DNA from: Agromyces humatus
GTDB taxonomy: Bacteria > Actinomycetota > Actinomycetes > Actinomycetales > Microbacteriaceae
Length of the DNA: 64,000 nt
NCBI RefSeq assembly: GCF_021228295.1
Contig: NZ_JAJQPD010000002.1
Location: 310,001-374,000 of the forward strand
Direction of reading: 5' to 3'
The notes beneath the pieces were generated by a model, which saw only the letters and a list, made by a program, of their open reading frames with translations, had not been told where the DNA came from and did not search any database. Positions 56,542 through 64,000 of this stretch are shown here, piece by piece. How positions within the stretch are numbered: position 1 is the stretch's first letter; the number at the start of each line of letters is the position of its first letter. Both the position numbers and the translations under genes were made by a program.

Positions 56542-58280
56542 CAGGAGTCCTTCCCGTCGTTCGAGGTATCGCCCGCACCGACCATCGCGGCCGCCTTGCG
56601 TTCGGCGATGGTCTGGCGCCGCTGCGCCTCTTTCGCGCTGGACGCGGCCTTCTTCGCCGTCACCGCGGCAGGCTTGCGGAACTCCGCACGCCCCCGGTAC
56701 ACCGCGCCGAGCGCCTCGGGGTCGAGGCCCGACCACGGGTTTCCACTCGAGAAGAACTTCGTCTGCGCAAGCAGCTGCAGCATCGGGTGGGTGAACAGGA
56801 TCACGACGACCACGTCGATGATCGTGGTGAGGCCGAGCGTGTAGGCGAAGCCCTTGACACTGCCGACCGCGAGGACGAAGAGCACGATCGCCGCGAGCAG
56901 GTTCGTGGCCTTCGATGCGAGCACCGTGCGGAAGGCTCGCTTCCAGCCGGCCTCGACGGCGCTGACGAGCTGACGGCCGTCTCGGAGCTCGTCGCGGACG
57001 CGTTCGAAGTAGATGATGAACGAGTCGGCGGTGAAGCCGATGGCGACGATGAGGCCCGCGATGCCCGCGAGTGAGAGGCGGTAGCCCTCTCGCCACGACA
57101 GGATCGTGATCATCAGGTACGTGATGATGCCCGCGATCACCAGCGACGCGATCGTGACCGATGCGAGGGCCCGGTATTGGAAGATCGTGTAGATCACGAC
57201 GAGGATGAGGCCGATGAGGCCGGCGATGAGGCCGGACTGCAGCTGCGACGTGCCGAGGGTCGGAGAGATCGTGTCGGAGGACTGCACCGTGAAGCTGATC
57301 GGCAGCGCGCCGAACTTCAGCTGGTCGGCCAAGGCCTTCGAGGTCTCCTGCGTGAACTGGCCGGTGATCTGCGGCCGACCGTCGGTGATGGCCGCGTTCA
57401 TCGACGGCGCGGTGAGCACGGCACCGTCGAGCACGAAGGCGAACTGGTCGCGGGGCGTCTGTCCTTGCAGTCCGAAGAGCCGGGTGCTGACTTCGGTGAA
57501 GTCCTGGGTGCCCTCCTCGTCGAACACGATGTTGACCGCCCACTGCCCGGTGGATGCGCCGGTCTGGGTCTGCACCATGCCGTTCGTGGCGTCGACGATG
57601 TTCTCACCGCTCGCCTCGACCGGACCGAGGAGGTACTTGGCCGCACGCTCCCGGTCACAGGTGACCAGTGGCTCATCGGCCGGTGCGACGTTCGTCGAGG
57701 TGTCGTCGAGTGCAGCGCAGTCGAAGTTGTCGAACTGGTCCTGCAGGGCCGGGGTGATCCACGCCGGGTCGCTGCCGTCGGTGGGCTCGACGGTCGGCGT
57801 CGACTCGAGCTCCTCGGCCGGGTCGGTGGGCGACGGGCTCTCGGTCGGGCTGACCGCCGTGTTCGTCGCCGCGTCGGCGAGGAGCACCGCACGCAACTCG
57901 AGCTTGGCGGACTGCTCGATTCGGTCGCGCGTCTGGTCGTCGAGCTCACCCGGGATGCGGACGACGACGTTGTCGCCTTCGGTGTTGATCTCGGACTCGG
58001 CGACACCCGAGGCATCGACACGCTGCCGGATGATCGACACGGCCTGGTCGAGCTGCTCCTGCGAGACGTCAGCTCCGGTCTCTACCTTCGGCGCGAGGAT
58101 GATCTGCGTGCCGCCCTCGAGGTCTAGCGCGAGCTTCGGAGTCCACGAGCCCCCGCCCCAGATGACGCCGGCAGCGTTGATGCCGAACAGGAGCGCGATG
58201 ATGACACCCAGCCAGGTGAGGGAACGCCATGCCTTGCGGACTGGCGTCGGCCGGGATGACCGCTTCGATGGTGCAGCCAC
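56541..58280 (-). CDS. secD: protein translocase subunit SecD
   Basis: 579 residues. First span about 18-42, then KLALDLEGGTQIIL (LxGG motif), the periplasmic P1 region, and five spans from about 345. In P1 there is a Thr/Ser/Pro/Glu-rich insert of about 35 residues (TESPSPTDPAEELESTPTVE) and a pair of Cys (FDCAAL, VTCDRE) that could form a disulphide outside the cell. GFTADSFIIYFERVRDELRDG is the conserved cytoplasmic turn. The tail is Lys/Ala rich. GTG at 58280; a strong hairpin lies just upstream. Confidence 0.96.
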   Translation of the reverse strand: MAAPSKRSSRPTPVRKAWRSLTWLGVIIALLFGINAAGVIWGGGSWTPKLALDLEGGTQIILAPKVETGADVSQEQLDQAVSIIRQRVDASGVAESEINTEGDNVVVRIPGELDDQTRDRIEQSAKLELRAVLLADAATNTAVSPTESPSPTDPAEELESTPTVEPTDGSDPAWITPALQDQFDNFDCAALDDTSTNVAPADEPLVTCDRERAAKYLLGPVEASGENIVDATNGMVQTQTGASTGQWAVNIVFDEEGTQDFTEVSTRLFGLQGQTPRDQFAFVLDGAVLTAPSMNAAITDGRPQITGQFTQETSKALADQLKFGALPISFTVQSSDTISPTLGTSQLQSGLIAGLIGLILVVIYTIFQYRALASVTIASLVIAGIITYLMITILSWREGYRLSLAGIAGLIVAIGFTADSFIIYFERVRDELRDGRQLVSAVEAGWKRAFRTVLASKATNLLAAIVLFVLAVGSVKGFAYTLGLTTIIDVVVVILFTHPMLQLLAQTKFFSSGNPWSGLDPEALGAVYRGRAEFRKPAAVTAKKAASSAKEAQRRQTIAERKAAAMVGAGDTSNDGKDS

Positions 58281-58301
58281 GTTTCTGCTTTCTCTGCAGG
58301 A

Positions 58302-58323
58302 GCCCGCGCATCAGTGCGCGGGC
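58302..58323 (-). other. hairpin between yajC and secD
   Basis: A perfect 9-bp inverted repeat GCCCGCGCA/TGCGCGGGC with a TCAG loop in the 62-base gap between yajC and secD, ending 22 bases before the secD start. No U tract follows. It could be a weak terminator, an mRNA stability element or a translational control hairpin. Confidence 0.6.
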
Positions 58324-58342
58324 CGAGCCTCGGGGATGGGTG

Positions 58343-58735
58343 CTAGTCGTCCGACTTCTTGGTGTCGGGGGCCTCGTCGCTCGTCGACGGGGCTTCGGTG
58401 GGCTCGTCGCCGACGCGCTCGCCGAACTCGGGCTCGCTGCCGAGCGACTCGGGGGCCTCGTCGGCCGCCACCGGCTCGACCACGCGGGCGACCGTCTGCC
58501 GGTGCACGGTGAGCACCGTGCCGGGCGAGGTCTCGAGCAGCACCTGGTTCTCTTCGTCGTCGATCGAGAGGATCGTGCCGAACACTCCGAAGTTCGTCAT
58601 CACCTTCGCACCCGGCTGCACCTTCGACTGAAGTTGTTCTGCGTCAGCCTTGCGCTTGCGCGAGTTGCGGAACATGAAGAAGATCAGCACCGCCAGGACG
58701 GCGAGCATGATGATAGTGAACGGATCGAACGTCAT
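58343..58735 (-). CDS. yajC: preprotein translocase subunit YajC
   Basis: 130 residues. A single N-terminal span (DPFTIIMLAVLAVLIFFMF) is followed by a basic stretch and the YajC core KVQPGAKVMTNFGVFGTILSIDDEENQVLLETSPGTV in sections. The last 40 residues are acidic and low complexity (GDEPTEAPSTSDEAPDTKKSDD). YajC associates with SecDF. ATG at 58735. It lies between ruvB and secD. Confidence 0.94.
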   Translation of the reverse strand: MTFDPFTIIMLAVLAVLIFFMFRNSRKRKADAEQLQSKVQPGAKVMTNFGVFGTILSIDDEENQVLLETSPGTVLTVHRQTVARVVEPVAADEAPESLGSEPEFGERVGDEPTEAPSTSDEAPDTKKSDD

Positions 58736-58806
58736 GAGGGGGAGTTACCTTCCGGTGTGCGTTGTGCGCACGAAGTCAGAGGCGCTGAGAGCGTCGCCTC
58801 AAAGGA

Positions 58807-59865
58807 TTATAGGTCATCGATCGGAAGGGCCGCTGCCGCCCCGGGCGCACGTTCGGCAAGGCCGAAATGCCGCCAGGCCGACGGCGTCGCGACACGGCCC
58901 CGCGGCGTCCGGGTGATGAGCCCGATGCGCACGAGGAACGGCTCGACCACCGCCTCGATGGTCTCGGCCTCTTCGCCGACCGACACCGCGAGCGTGTTGA
59001 GGCCGACGGGCCCGCCGCCGAAGCGGGTGAGGATGATCTGCATCACCGCCCGGTCGAGCCGGTCGAGACCGAGTGGATCGACGTCGTAGAGCTCGAGCGC
59101 CGCGCGCACCGCCCCGAGATCGGCGCGGCCGCCGTGCACGAGCGCGTAGTCGCGAACTCGCCGCAGCAGTCGGTTGGCGATGCGCGGGGTGCCTCGACAG
59201 CGCCCGGCGATCTCGGCGAGCGCCTCTCGGTCGACGTCGAGCCCGAGCATCGACGCCGCACGCTCGAGCACCCGCTCGAGTTCGGCCTCGTCGTAGAACT
59301 CGAGGTGCGCGGTGAACCCGAACCTGTCGCGCAGCGGATTCGGCAGGAGGCCGGCGCGGGTCGTCGCCCCCACGAGCGTGAAGGGCGCGAGGTCGAGTGG
59401 CACCGACGTGGCGCCGGCGCCCTTGCCGACCATGATGTCGATGCGGAAGTCCTCCATGGCGAGGTAGAGCATCTCTTCGGCCGAGCGGGCCATGCGGTGG
59501 ATCTCGTCGATGAACAGCACCTCGCCTGGCACGAGCGAGCTCAGGATCGCTGCGAGGTCGCCGGCGTGCTGGATCGCCGGACCACTCGACATGCGCAGCG
59601 GCCGGCCGCCCTCGTAGGCCACGATCATCGCGAGGGTCGTCTTGCCGAGACCCGGCGGGCCGGCGAGCAGGATGTGGTCGGGTGTTCGCTGCTGCAGCAT
59701 CGCCGCAGTGAGCAGGAGCTGCAGCTGCCCGCGGACACGGGTCTGCCCGACGAACTCCTCGAGGCTCTTCGGGCGCAGCGCCCCCTCGAACGCGAGCTCG
59801 GCCTCTGACGCGAGCACCGGGTCGGTGAGGTCGACGTCGCCACCCTGCATGCCGCTCGTGCTCAT
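58807..59865 (-). CDS. ruvB: Holliday junction branch migration helicase RuvB
   Basis: 352 residues, AAA+ motor. Walker A is [18 protein letters not shown] (about 67-84), Walker [11 protein letters not shown], sensor 1 [20 protein letters not shown], and the winged-helix end has [13 protein letters not shown]. The ATG at 59865 overlaps the ruvA stop (ATGA). Confidence 0.97.
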   Translation of the reverse strand: MSTSGMQGGDVDLTDPVLASEAELAFEGALRPKSLEEFVGQTRVRGQLQLLLTAAMLQQRTPDHILLAGPPGLGKTTLAMIVAYEGGRPLRMSSGPAIQHAGDLAAILSSLVPGEVLFIDEIHRMARSAEEMLYLAMEDFRIDIMVGKGAGATSVPLDLAPFTLVGATTRAGLLPNPLRDRFGFTAHLEFYDEAELERVLERAASMLGLDVDREALAEIAGRCRGTPRIANRLLRRVRDYALVHGGRADLGAVRAALELYDVDPLGLDRLDRAVMQIILTRFGGGPVGLNTLAVSVGEEAETIEAVVEPFLVRIGLITRTPRGRVATPSAWRHFGLAERAPGAAAALPIDDL

Positions 59866-60479
59866 CGTGAACGCCCCGACTGCTGCGCGGGCCCGAGCCG
59901 CGACAGCGTGAGGCGCAACAGGGTCGGGACGGATGCCGCCTCGGTGTCGGACGCAGCGGCCATCGTCTCTTCGACCGCTTCGGCGGCGACGCGCTCGGCC
60001 CAGCCGAGGCCGGTCAGTGCCGCGAGCACGCTGTCGGCGGCGCCGCCCGCGGCAACGGCGGGTCGAGCGGTCGCGGCAGGCGCGACGAGCTTGCCCGCGA
60101 GCGAGACGGTGATGAGCTTCGCCGTCTTGGGGCCGATGCCGCTGACCTTGCGGAATACCGCGTCATCGTCGCGCTGCACGGCCTCGGCGACCTGCTCGGG
60201 AGAGAGCGCCGACAGCACGCCGAGCGCCGACTTCGGGCCGACGCCGGTGACGCCGATCAGCAGGTCGAACACGTCGAGCTCGTCACGAGTGCCGAACCCG
60301 AACAGGGTGAGCGAGTCTTCGCGCACCACCATCGTCGTGTGCACGCTCGCCTCGCTGCCTTCTCGGCTCGCGAGCGCGAGCGCAGGCGTCGTGTTGACGT
60401 GAAAGCCCACGCCGCCGACGTCGATCACGATCGAGTTGCCGCCCGCCGAGATCACGCGGCCGCGAAGAGAGGAGATCAC
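59862..60479 (-). CDS. ruvA: Holliday junction branch migration protein RuvA
   Basis: 205 residues. OB domain at the N-terminus ([25 protein letters not shown]), two helix-hairpin-helix motifs ([19 protein letters not shown] and [18 protein letters not shown]), an Ala-rich linker, and the RuvB-binding domain III ([23 protein letters not shown]). GTG at 60479 overlaps the ruvC stop by four bases. Confidence 0.96.
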   Translation of the reverse strand: MISSLRGRVISAGGNSIVIDVGGVGFHVNTTPALALASREGSEASVHTTMVVREDSLTLFGFGTRDELDVFDLLIGVTGVGPKSALGVLSALSPEQVAEAVQRDDDAVFRKVSGIGPKTAKLITVSLAGKLVAPAATARPAVAAGGAADSVLAALTGLGWAERVAAEAVEETMAAASDTEAASVPTLLRLTLSRLGPAQQSGRSR

Positions 60480-61081
60480 TCCTTCAGCCTACGGGCGCCC
60501 CCCGACACGGCCGCGGAACGCTCCGCGGCGAGCCACGCGCGCTGTGCCGGAGTCAGACCCGACGGCGCGGCCTGAGCCGAGGCATCCTGAATTGCGGCAC
60601 CCGCCGCTCCCCCGGTTCGCCAGGCGTGGCAGATCGCGAGCGCGAGCGCGTCGGCCGCGTCAGCGGGCTTCGGCACCGCCTCGAGTCCGAGGATGCGGGC
60701 GACCATGGCGCCGACCTGCTTCTTGTCAGCACGGCCGTACCCGGTGATCGCGGCCTTCACCTCGCTCGGAGTGTGCAGCGCGACCGGAATCGCCCGTCGA
60801 GCGGCGATCAGCATCGCGACACCCGAGATCTGGGCGGTGCCCATGATCGTCGACACATCGCTTCGGGCGAAGACCCGCTCGAGCGCGACCGCCTGCGGAC
60901 GATGCTCCTCGAGGATCGCCTCGAGACCGTCGGCGATACGCGCGAGCCGTCGCGGCGTGTCGAGGTCGGCCGGCGAGCGCAGCACGACGACATCGACGAG
61001 CCTGGCGGTGCGATCGGGCTCGACGTCGACCACCCCGACGCCGCATCGCGTCAGGCCGGGGTCGATGCCGAGCACACGCAC
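60476..61081 (-). CDS. ruvC: crossover junction endodeoxyribonuclease RuvC
   Basis: 201 residues. Catalytic acids are seen in [17 protein letters not shown] (Asp7), [11 protein letters not shown] (Glu) and [16 protein letters not shown] (Asp). The C-terminal 30 residues beyond the core are Ala-rich and unstructured, longer than E. coli RuvC. GTG at 61081, nine bases from the YebC gene. The ruvC-ruvA-ruvB order is standard. Confidence 0.96.
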   Translation of the reverse strand: MRVLGIDPGLTRCGVGVVDVEPDRTARLVDVVVLRSPADLDTPRRLARIADGLEAILEEHRPQAVALERVFARSDVSTIMGTAQISGVAMLIAARRAIPVALHTPSEVKAAITGYGRADKKQVGAMVARILGLEAVPKPADAADALALAICHAWRTGGAAGAAIQDASAQAAPSGLTPAQRAWLAAERSAAVSGGARRLKE

Positions 61082-61090
61082 GGCGATCGG

Positions 61091-61849
61091 CTAGTCCTCG
61101 GCTTCGAGCTCGGCCTGCACCTCGGGGGTCAGGTCGAAGTTGCTGTAGATGTTCTGCACGTCATCGCTGTCTTCGAGAGCATCGATGAGGCGGAACACCT
61201 TGCGGGCGGTCTCGGCGTCGATCTCGACCTTGAGGTTCGGCACGAACGCGGCGTCGGCCGAGTCGTAGTCGATGCCGGCTTCCTGCAGCGCAGTGCGCGC
61301 CGCGACCATGTCGGACGCCTCGGTGACGACCTCGAAGGTGTCACCTTCGTCGGTGACCTCTTCGGCACCGGCATCGAGCACGGCAGCCAGGATGTCATCT
61401 TCGGTGGTGCCCTCGGCCGGCACCACGATGACGCCCTTGCGCGCGAAGTTGTAGGCCACCGAACCGGGGTCGGCCATGGTGCCGCCGTTGCGGCTCATGA
61501 GCGTGCGCACCTCGGCTGCGGCGCGGTTCTTGTTGTCGGTCAGACACTCGATGAGCAGCGCCACCCCGTTGGGACCGTAGCCCTCGTACATGATGGTGGT
61601 GTACTCGATGGACTCACCGGTGAGCCCCGCGCCCCGCTTGATGGCGCGGTCGATGTTGTCGTTCGGGACCGACGTCTTCTTCGCCTTCTGCACGGCGTCG
61701 ACGAGGGTCGGGTTGCCCGAGAGGTCGGCGCCGCCCATCTTGGCGGCGACCTCGATGTTCTTGATCAGCTTGGCGAACGACTTGGCTCGGCGTGCGTCGA
61801 TGACCGCCTTCTTGTGCTTGGTCGTGGCCCACTTGGAATGCCCGGACAT
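61091..61849 (-). CDS. YebC/PmpR family protein (translation or transcription factor)
   Basis: 252 residues. The N-terminus [20 protein letters not shown] and [20 protein letters not shown] are the family hallmark; [22 protein letters not shown] and the C-terminal [19 protein letters not shown] complete it. YebC proteins were long called transcription regulators; some members relieve polyproline ribosome stalling, which would echo efp in this window. The sequence cannot decide. Conserved position before ruvC. Confidence 0.95.
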   Translation of the reverse strand: MSGHSKWATTKHKKAVIDARRAKSFAKLIKNIEVAAKMGGADLSGNPTLVDAVQKAKKTSVPNDNIDRAIKRGAGLTGESIEYTTIMYEGYGPNGVALLIECLTDNKNRAAAEVRTLMSRNGGTMADPGSVAYNFARKGVIVVPAEGTTEDDILAAVLDAGAEEVTDEGDTFEVVTEASDMVAARTALQEAGIDYDSADAAFVPNLKVEIDAETARKVFRLIDALEDSDDVQNIYSNFDLTPEVQAELEAED

Positions 61850-61955
61850 GCGTCTCCTGAATCGCTTTCGCGGCGGGGTGAGCCCGCCGACAGACCATTC
61901 TAGGCCAGCGTGCGCGAGAGCCCGCGATCGACGAGCGGATGCCGCGAGCAGGTGT

Positions 61956-62486
61956 TCAGCCGAGGATCTTCTGCAACGTGCGGAGGTTGCGGTTCGTCGT
62001 CACGGGTTTGTACCGCGCCTTGCCGATGAGCTTCGCGAACGGGGTGTCGACGGTGGTGCCCTTCACCGGGTTCCAGTAGAGCACCCCTTCGCCGGGCGCG
62101 ATCGGGTCGACGTCGGGATCGACCTCGCCCGCGGCGTGCAGTATTTCGTCGACGACCGCGGGATCGGACGCGAAGATCACCCACGGCTGCCGCTGCACGT
62201 CGCCGGCATCGAAGGGGAATGCCTCGACGGCCCGCTCGAGTTCGGCCCGGGTCACGAGCACGATCCAGGCGTCGTACCCGAAGCGCTCGCCGAGTGCACG
62301 TTCGATGCGCTCTTTCAGGGCGGCGGATGACTCGCCGCCGTCGGTCTCGAAGGCGACGTTGCCGCTCGCGAGCACGGTGCGCACTCCCCCGAAGCCGAGA
62401 CGCTCGAAGAGTTCGCGCAGCTCGGCCGACTTCACCGTGATTCCCCCGACGTTCACGCCACGCAGCAGGGCGATGCAGCTGGTCAT
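61956..62486 (-). CDS. DUF1697 protein
   Basis: 176 residues. The DUF1697 pattern is clear: [41 protein letters not shown] and the C-terminal [30 protein letters not shown]. Function is unknown. It lies between the hemerythrin-like gene and yebC, 106 bases from the latter, in the only insertion in an otherwise conserved pdxT-yebC-ruvCAB order. Confidence 0.9.
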   Translation of the reverse strand: MTSCIALLRGVNVGGITVKSAELRELFERLGFGGVRTVLASGNVAFETDGGESSAALKERIERALGERFGYDAWIVLVTRAELERAVEAFPFDAGDVQRQPWVIFASDPAVVDEILHAAGEVDPDVDPIAPGEGVLYWNPVKGTTVDTPFAKLIGKARYKPVTTNRNLRTLQKILG

Positions 62487-62511
62487 CCCAGCAACGATAC
62501 TCGGGCAGCGC

Positions 62512-63240
62512 TCACGCCGTAGCGGGAGTCACGGCTCGAGTCCGGTCCGTGCGGAGCCGCTGGATCGCTCGCTCGTACTGGCGTCGGCCGACCATGCGAT
62601 AGGCGACCCGGATCGGCGCGGGCAGTTCGGTGTCGAACCAGGCGTCGCGCTCGGCCTCGGGAACGCTGTCGATCATGAGACCGAGCAGCACGAAGATCGG
62701 CAGTGGCGGCTTGTGGCGTCGGGCATGCCTGTGGATGTCGTCCCACTCCGCGTCGGAGAGGATCGCATCGAGCACTGGGAACGCCTCACGCTCCTCGTCG
62801 GCGAGATGCTCCACGAGCAGCCGGTCGATCTCGCCGAGTTCTGCGGCGAGCCGCGCGGCACTCGCGTCATCGGCTCGGCGCGCCCAGCCGTCGACGAGCG
62901 CGTCCGCGATGTCGAGCCGATCTGAGACGGCGTCGTGCTGGCGCCGCATCAGTGCCACGTGCAGTCCGCAGGAAGGTGCGCGCTCGGTCATCACATCCCA
63001 GAAGTACTCGTCTTCGGTGCGGTGGTGCACGTGGAGGAGGGCGATGATGCCGCGCAGGTGCTTGGCGACGTGCCGGGCGTGCGCGGTGTCGCCGGAGGCG
63101 ACCTTCCGCACCAGGTCGGGCGCCTCCGCGAACAGGCGGCGGAAGAGACGGTGGATGACGACGACCTCGTCGCTGCGACACGTGGAGCTTGGGTCGGCGG
63201 CGAACTCGGTCGCGCCCGTGCTGGGAAGTCGAGTGGTCAT
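62512..63240 (-). CDS. hemerythrin-like (HHE) domain protein
   Basis: 242 residues. Helical HHE-type domain with metal-ligand candidates: VVIHRLFRRLF, HVAKHLRGIIALLHVHHRTEDEYFWDVM in parts, RRQHDAV, and LLVEHLADEEREAFPVLD. These proteins bind non-haem di-iron and may sense oxygen or NO. A further helical C-terminus (about 175-242) is basic. ATG at 63240 (MTTRLPSTG) gives the usual length. It lies 25 bases from DUF1697, probably one unit. Confidence 0.85.
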   Translation of the reverse strand: MTTRLPSTGATEFAADPSSTCRSDEVVVIHRLFRRLFAEAPDLVRKVASGDTAHARHVAKHLRGIIALLHVHHRTEDEYFWDVMTERAPSCGLHVALMRRQHDAVSDRLDIADALVDGWARRADDASAARLAAELGEIDRLLVEHLADEEREAFPVLDAILSDAEWDDIHRHARRHKPPLPIFVLLGLMIDSVPEAERDAWFDTELPAPIRVAYRMVGRRQYERAIQRLRTDRTRAVTPATA

Positions 63241-63319
63241 GCGTGCAAGGCAATCGGAAGACGCACGCGGCCGCGCCGGGGCCATCCCGCTGATCGGCCC
63301 CGGGTACGCCCTGACCTCG

Positions 63320-63967
63320 CTACGCGGTCGTCGCCGCCGCCCGGACCTTGGCGAGGAAATACTTGTGGAAGCGGTACTCCCCGTTGATCTCAGGGTGAAA
63401 GCTCGTGCCGAGCAGGTTGCCCTGCTCCACTGCGACGACCCGGCCGTCGGAGATCGTCGCCAGTGCAGTGGCGGACGGCCCGACCGACTCGACGACCGGG
63501 CCACGGATGAACACGGCGTGCACGGGCGCGTCGCCGAGCGCCGGCACGTCGAGGTCGGTCTCGAACGACTGGTTCTGCGAGCCGAAGGCGTTGCGGCGCA
63601 CCACGACGTCGAGCCCGCCGAGCGACTGCTGCCCGGCGATCGCGTCGAGCACGCTGTCGGCGAGCATGATGAGGCCCGCGCACGTGCCGTACACGGGGAG
63701 CCCCGCGGTGATCGCGGCTTTCAGCGGCTCGGCCAGGCCGTACGCGCGCGACAGCTTGTCCATGACGGTCGACTCGCCACCGGGGATCACGAGGCCTTCG
63801 ATCGCGTCGAGTTCGGCGGGCCGGCGCACCAGCGACACGCTCGCGCCGAGCTTCGTGAGCACGTGCGCGTGCTCCCGGAAGTCTCCCTGCAGTGCCAGAA
63901 CACCGACGCGGGGGCCGGCCGAAGCCGCCGCCCCCGCGTCGAGTGATTCGGTGCGGAGCGTCGTCAC
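63320..63967 (-). CDS. pdxT: pyridoxal 5'-phosphate synthase glutaminase subunit PdxT
   Basis: 215 residues, class I amidotransferase giving ammonia to PdxS for PLP synthesis. GVLALQGDFREHAHVL at the N-terminus (after about 20 extra residues), IPGGESTVMDKL, the nucleophile YGTCAGLIMLAD and the C-terminal TSFHPEINGEYRFHKYFL are present. GTG at 63967 overlaps the pdxS stop by four bases, so the two subunits are translationally coupled. Confidence 0.96.
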   Translation of the reverse strand: MTTLRTESLDAGAAASAGPRVGVLALQGDFREHAHVLTKLGASVSLVRRPAELDAIEGLVIPGGESTVMDKLSRAYGLAEPLKAAITAGLPVYGTCAGLIMLADSVLDAIAGQQSLGGLDVVVRRNAFGSQNQSFETDLDVPALGDAPVHAVFIRGPVVESVGPSATALATISDGRVVAVEQGNLLGTSFHPEINGEYRFHKYFLAKVRAAATTA

Positions 63968-64000
63968 CAGCCGCGCTCGGCCAGGCGGTGCGGCGCCGCC
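63964..64000 (-). CDS. pdxS: pyridoxal 5'-phosphate synthase lyase subunit PdxS (last 12 residues)
   Basis: Only the 3' end is inside the window: the minus strand encodes ...AAPHRLAERGW followed by TGA, matching the usual actinobacterial PdxS C-terminus RLAERGW. The stop overlaps the pdxT start (GTGA), which supports the identification. The gene continues past the right edge. Confidence 0.8.
   Translation of the reverse strand, partial: AAPHRLAERGW

Overview
The window is GC-rich, actinobacterial chromosome, and the gene content points to the family Microbacteriaceae (an Agromyces-like genus is my inference, not a measurement). Grounds are the gene order pyrR-pyrBC-carAB-pyrF-gmk-rpoZ-coaBC-metK-priA-fmt-rsmB-rpe, a guanylate kinase fused to an actinobacterial integration-host-factor domain, an ATPase-degenerate PriA, an HGxxPAAW protein inside the trp cluster, and frequent GTG/TTG starts with 1- to 8-base gene overlaps. 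Coding density is very high and no gene-free stretch exceeds 300 bases. There is no insertion sequence, prophage, CRISPR array, rRNA or complete defence system.

Layout. (1) 1-1312: 5' end of a PdtaR-like ANTAR-type response regulator, tRNA-Leu(CAA), and an alpha/beta hydrolase. (2) 1488-35433, all on the minus strand: pyk, then (in transcription order from the right) a 28-gene run of pyrimidine synthesis (pyrR, pyrB, pyrC, a PH-like membrane protein, carA, carB, pyrF), mIHF-gmk, rpoZ, coaBC, metK, priA, fmt, rsmB, rpe, histidine genes (hisE, G, F, I), tryptophan genes (trpE, two small membrane proteins, trpC, B, A), lgt and gltBD. (3) 35552-37894: a small variable patch with an unknown membrane protein, a DoxX-type protein and a decayed glycosyltransferase. 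(4) 37891-48695, minus strand: nusB, efp, the shikimate genes aroQ/B/K/C/E, mltG, ruvX, alaS, a small protein and rpsD. (5) 48909-53212: rarA divergent from a membrane-anchored cyclophilin, a DUF349 coiled-coil protein and a lone AbiEi-like protein. (6) 53191-64000, minus strand: rel, secF, secD, yajC, ruvB, ruvA, ruvC, a YebC-type protein, DUF1697, a hemerythrin-like protein, pdxT and the last codons of pdxS.

How it works together. PRPP- and glutamine-consuming pathways (UMP, His, Trp) sit in one co-directional block with glutamate synthase, which regenerates glutamate, and with rpe, which feeds pentose phosphate. The pyr genes appear to be controlled by PyrR binding an RNA site that overlaps the pyrR ribosome binding site. 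The shikimate block supplies chorismate for trpE. The right end groups Holliday-junction processing, protein export and the stringent response.

I found no convincing unknown multi-gene system. The most unusual local features are an exact 20-bp repeat enclosing a 22-codon ORF at the gltB/gltD junction, an over-represented strand-skewed octamer CGGATGCC, the mIHF-Gmk fusion, the PyrR site over the pyrR Shine-Dalgarno, and the frameshifted glycosyltransferase relic.
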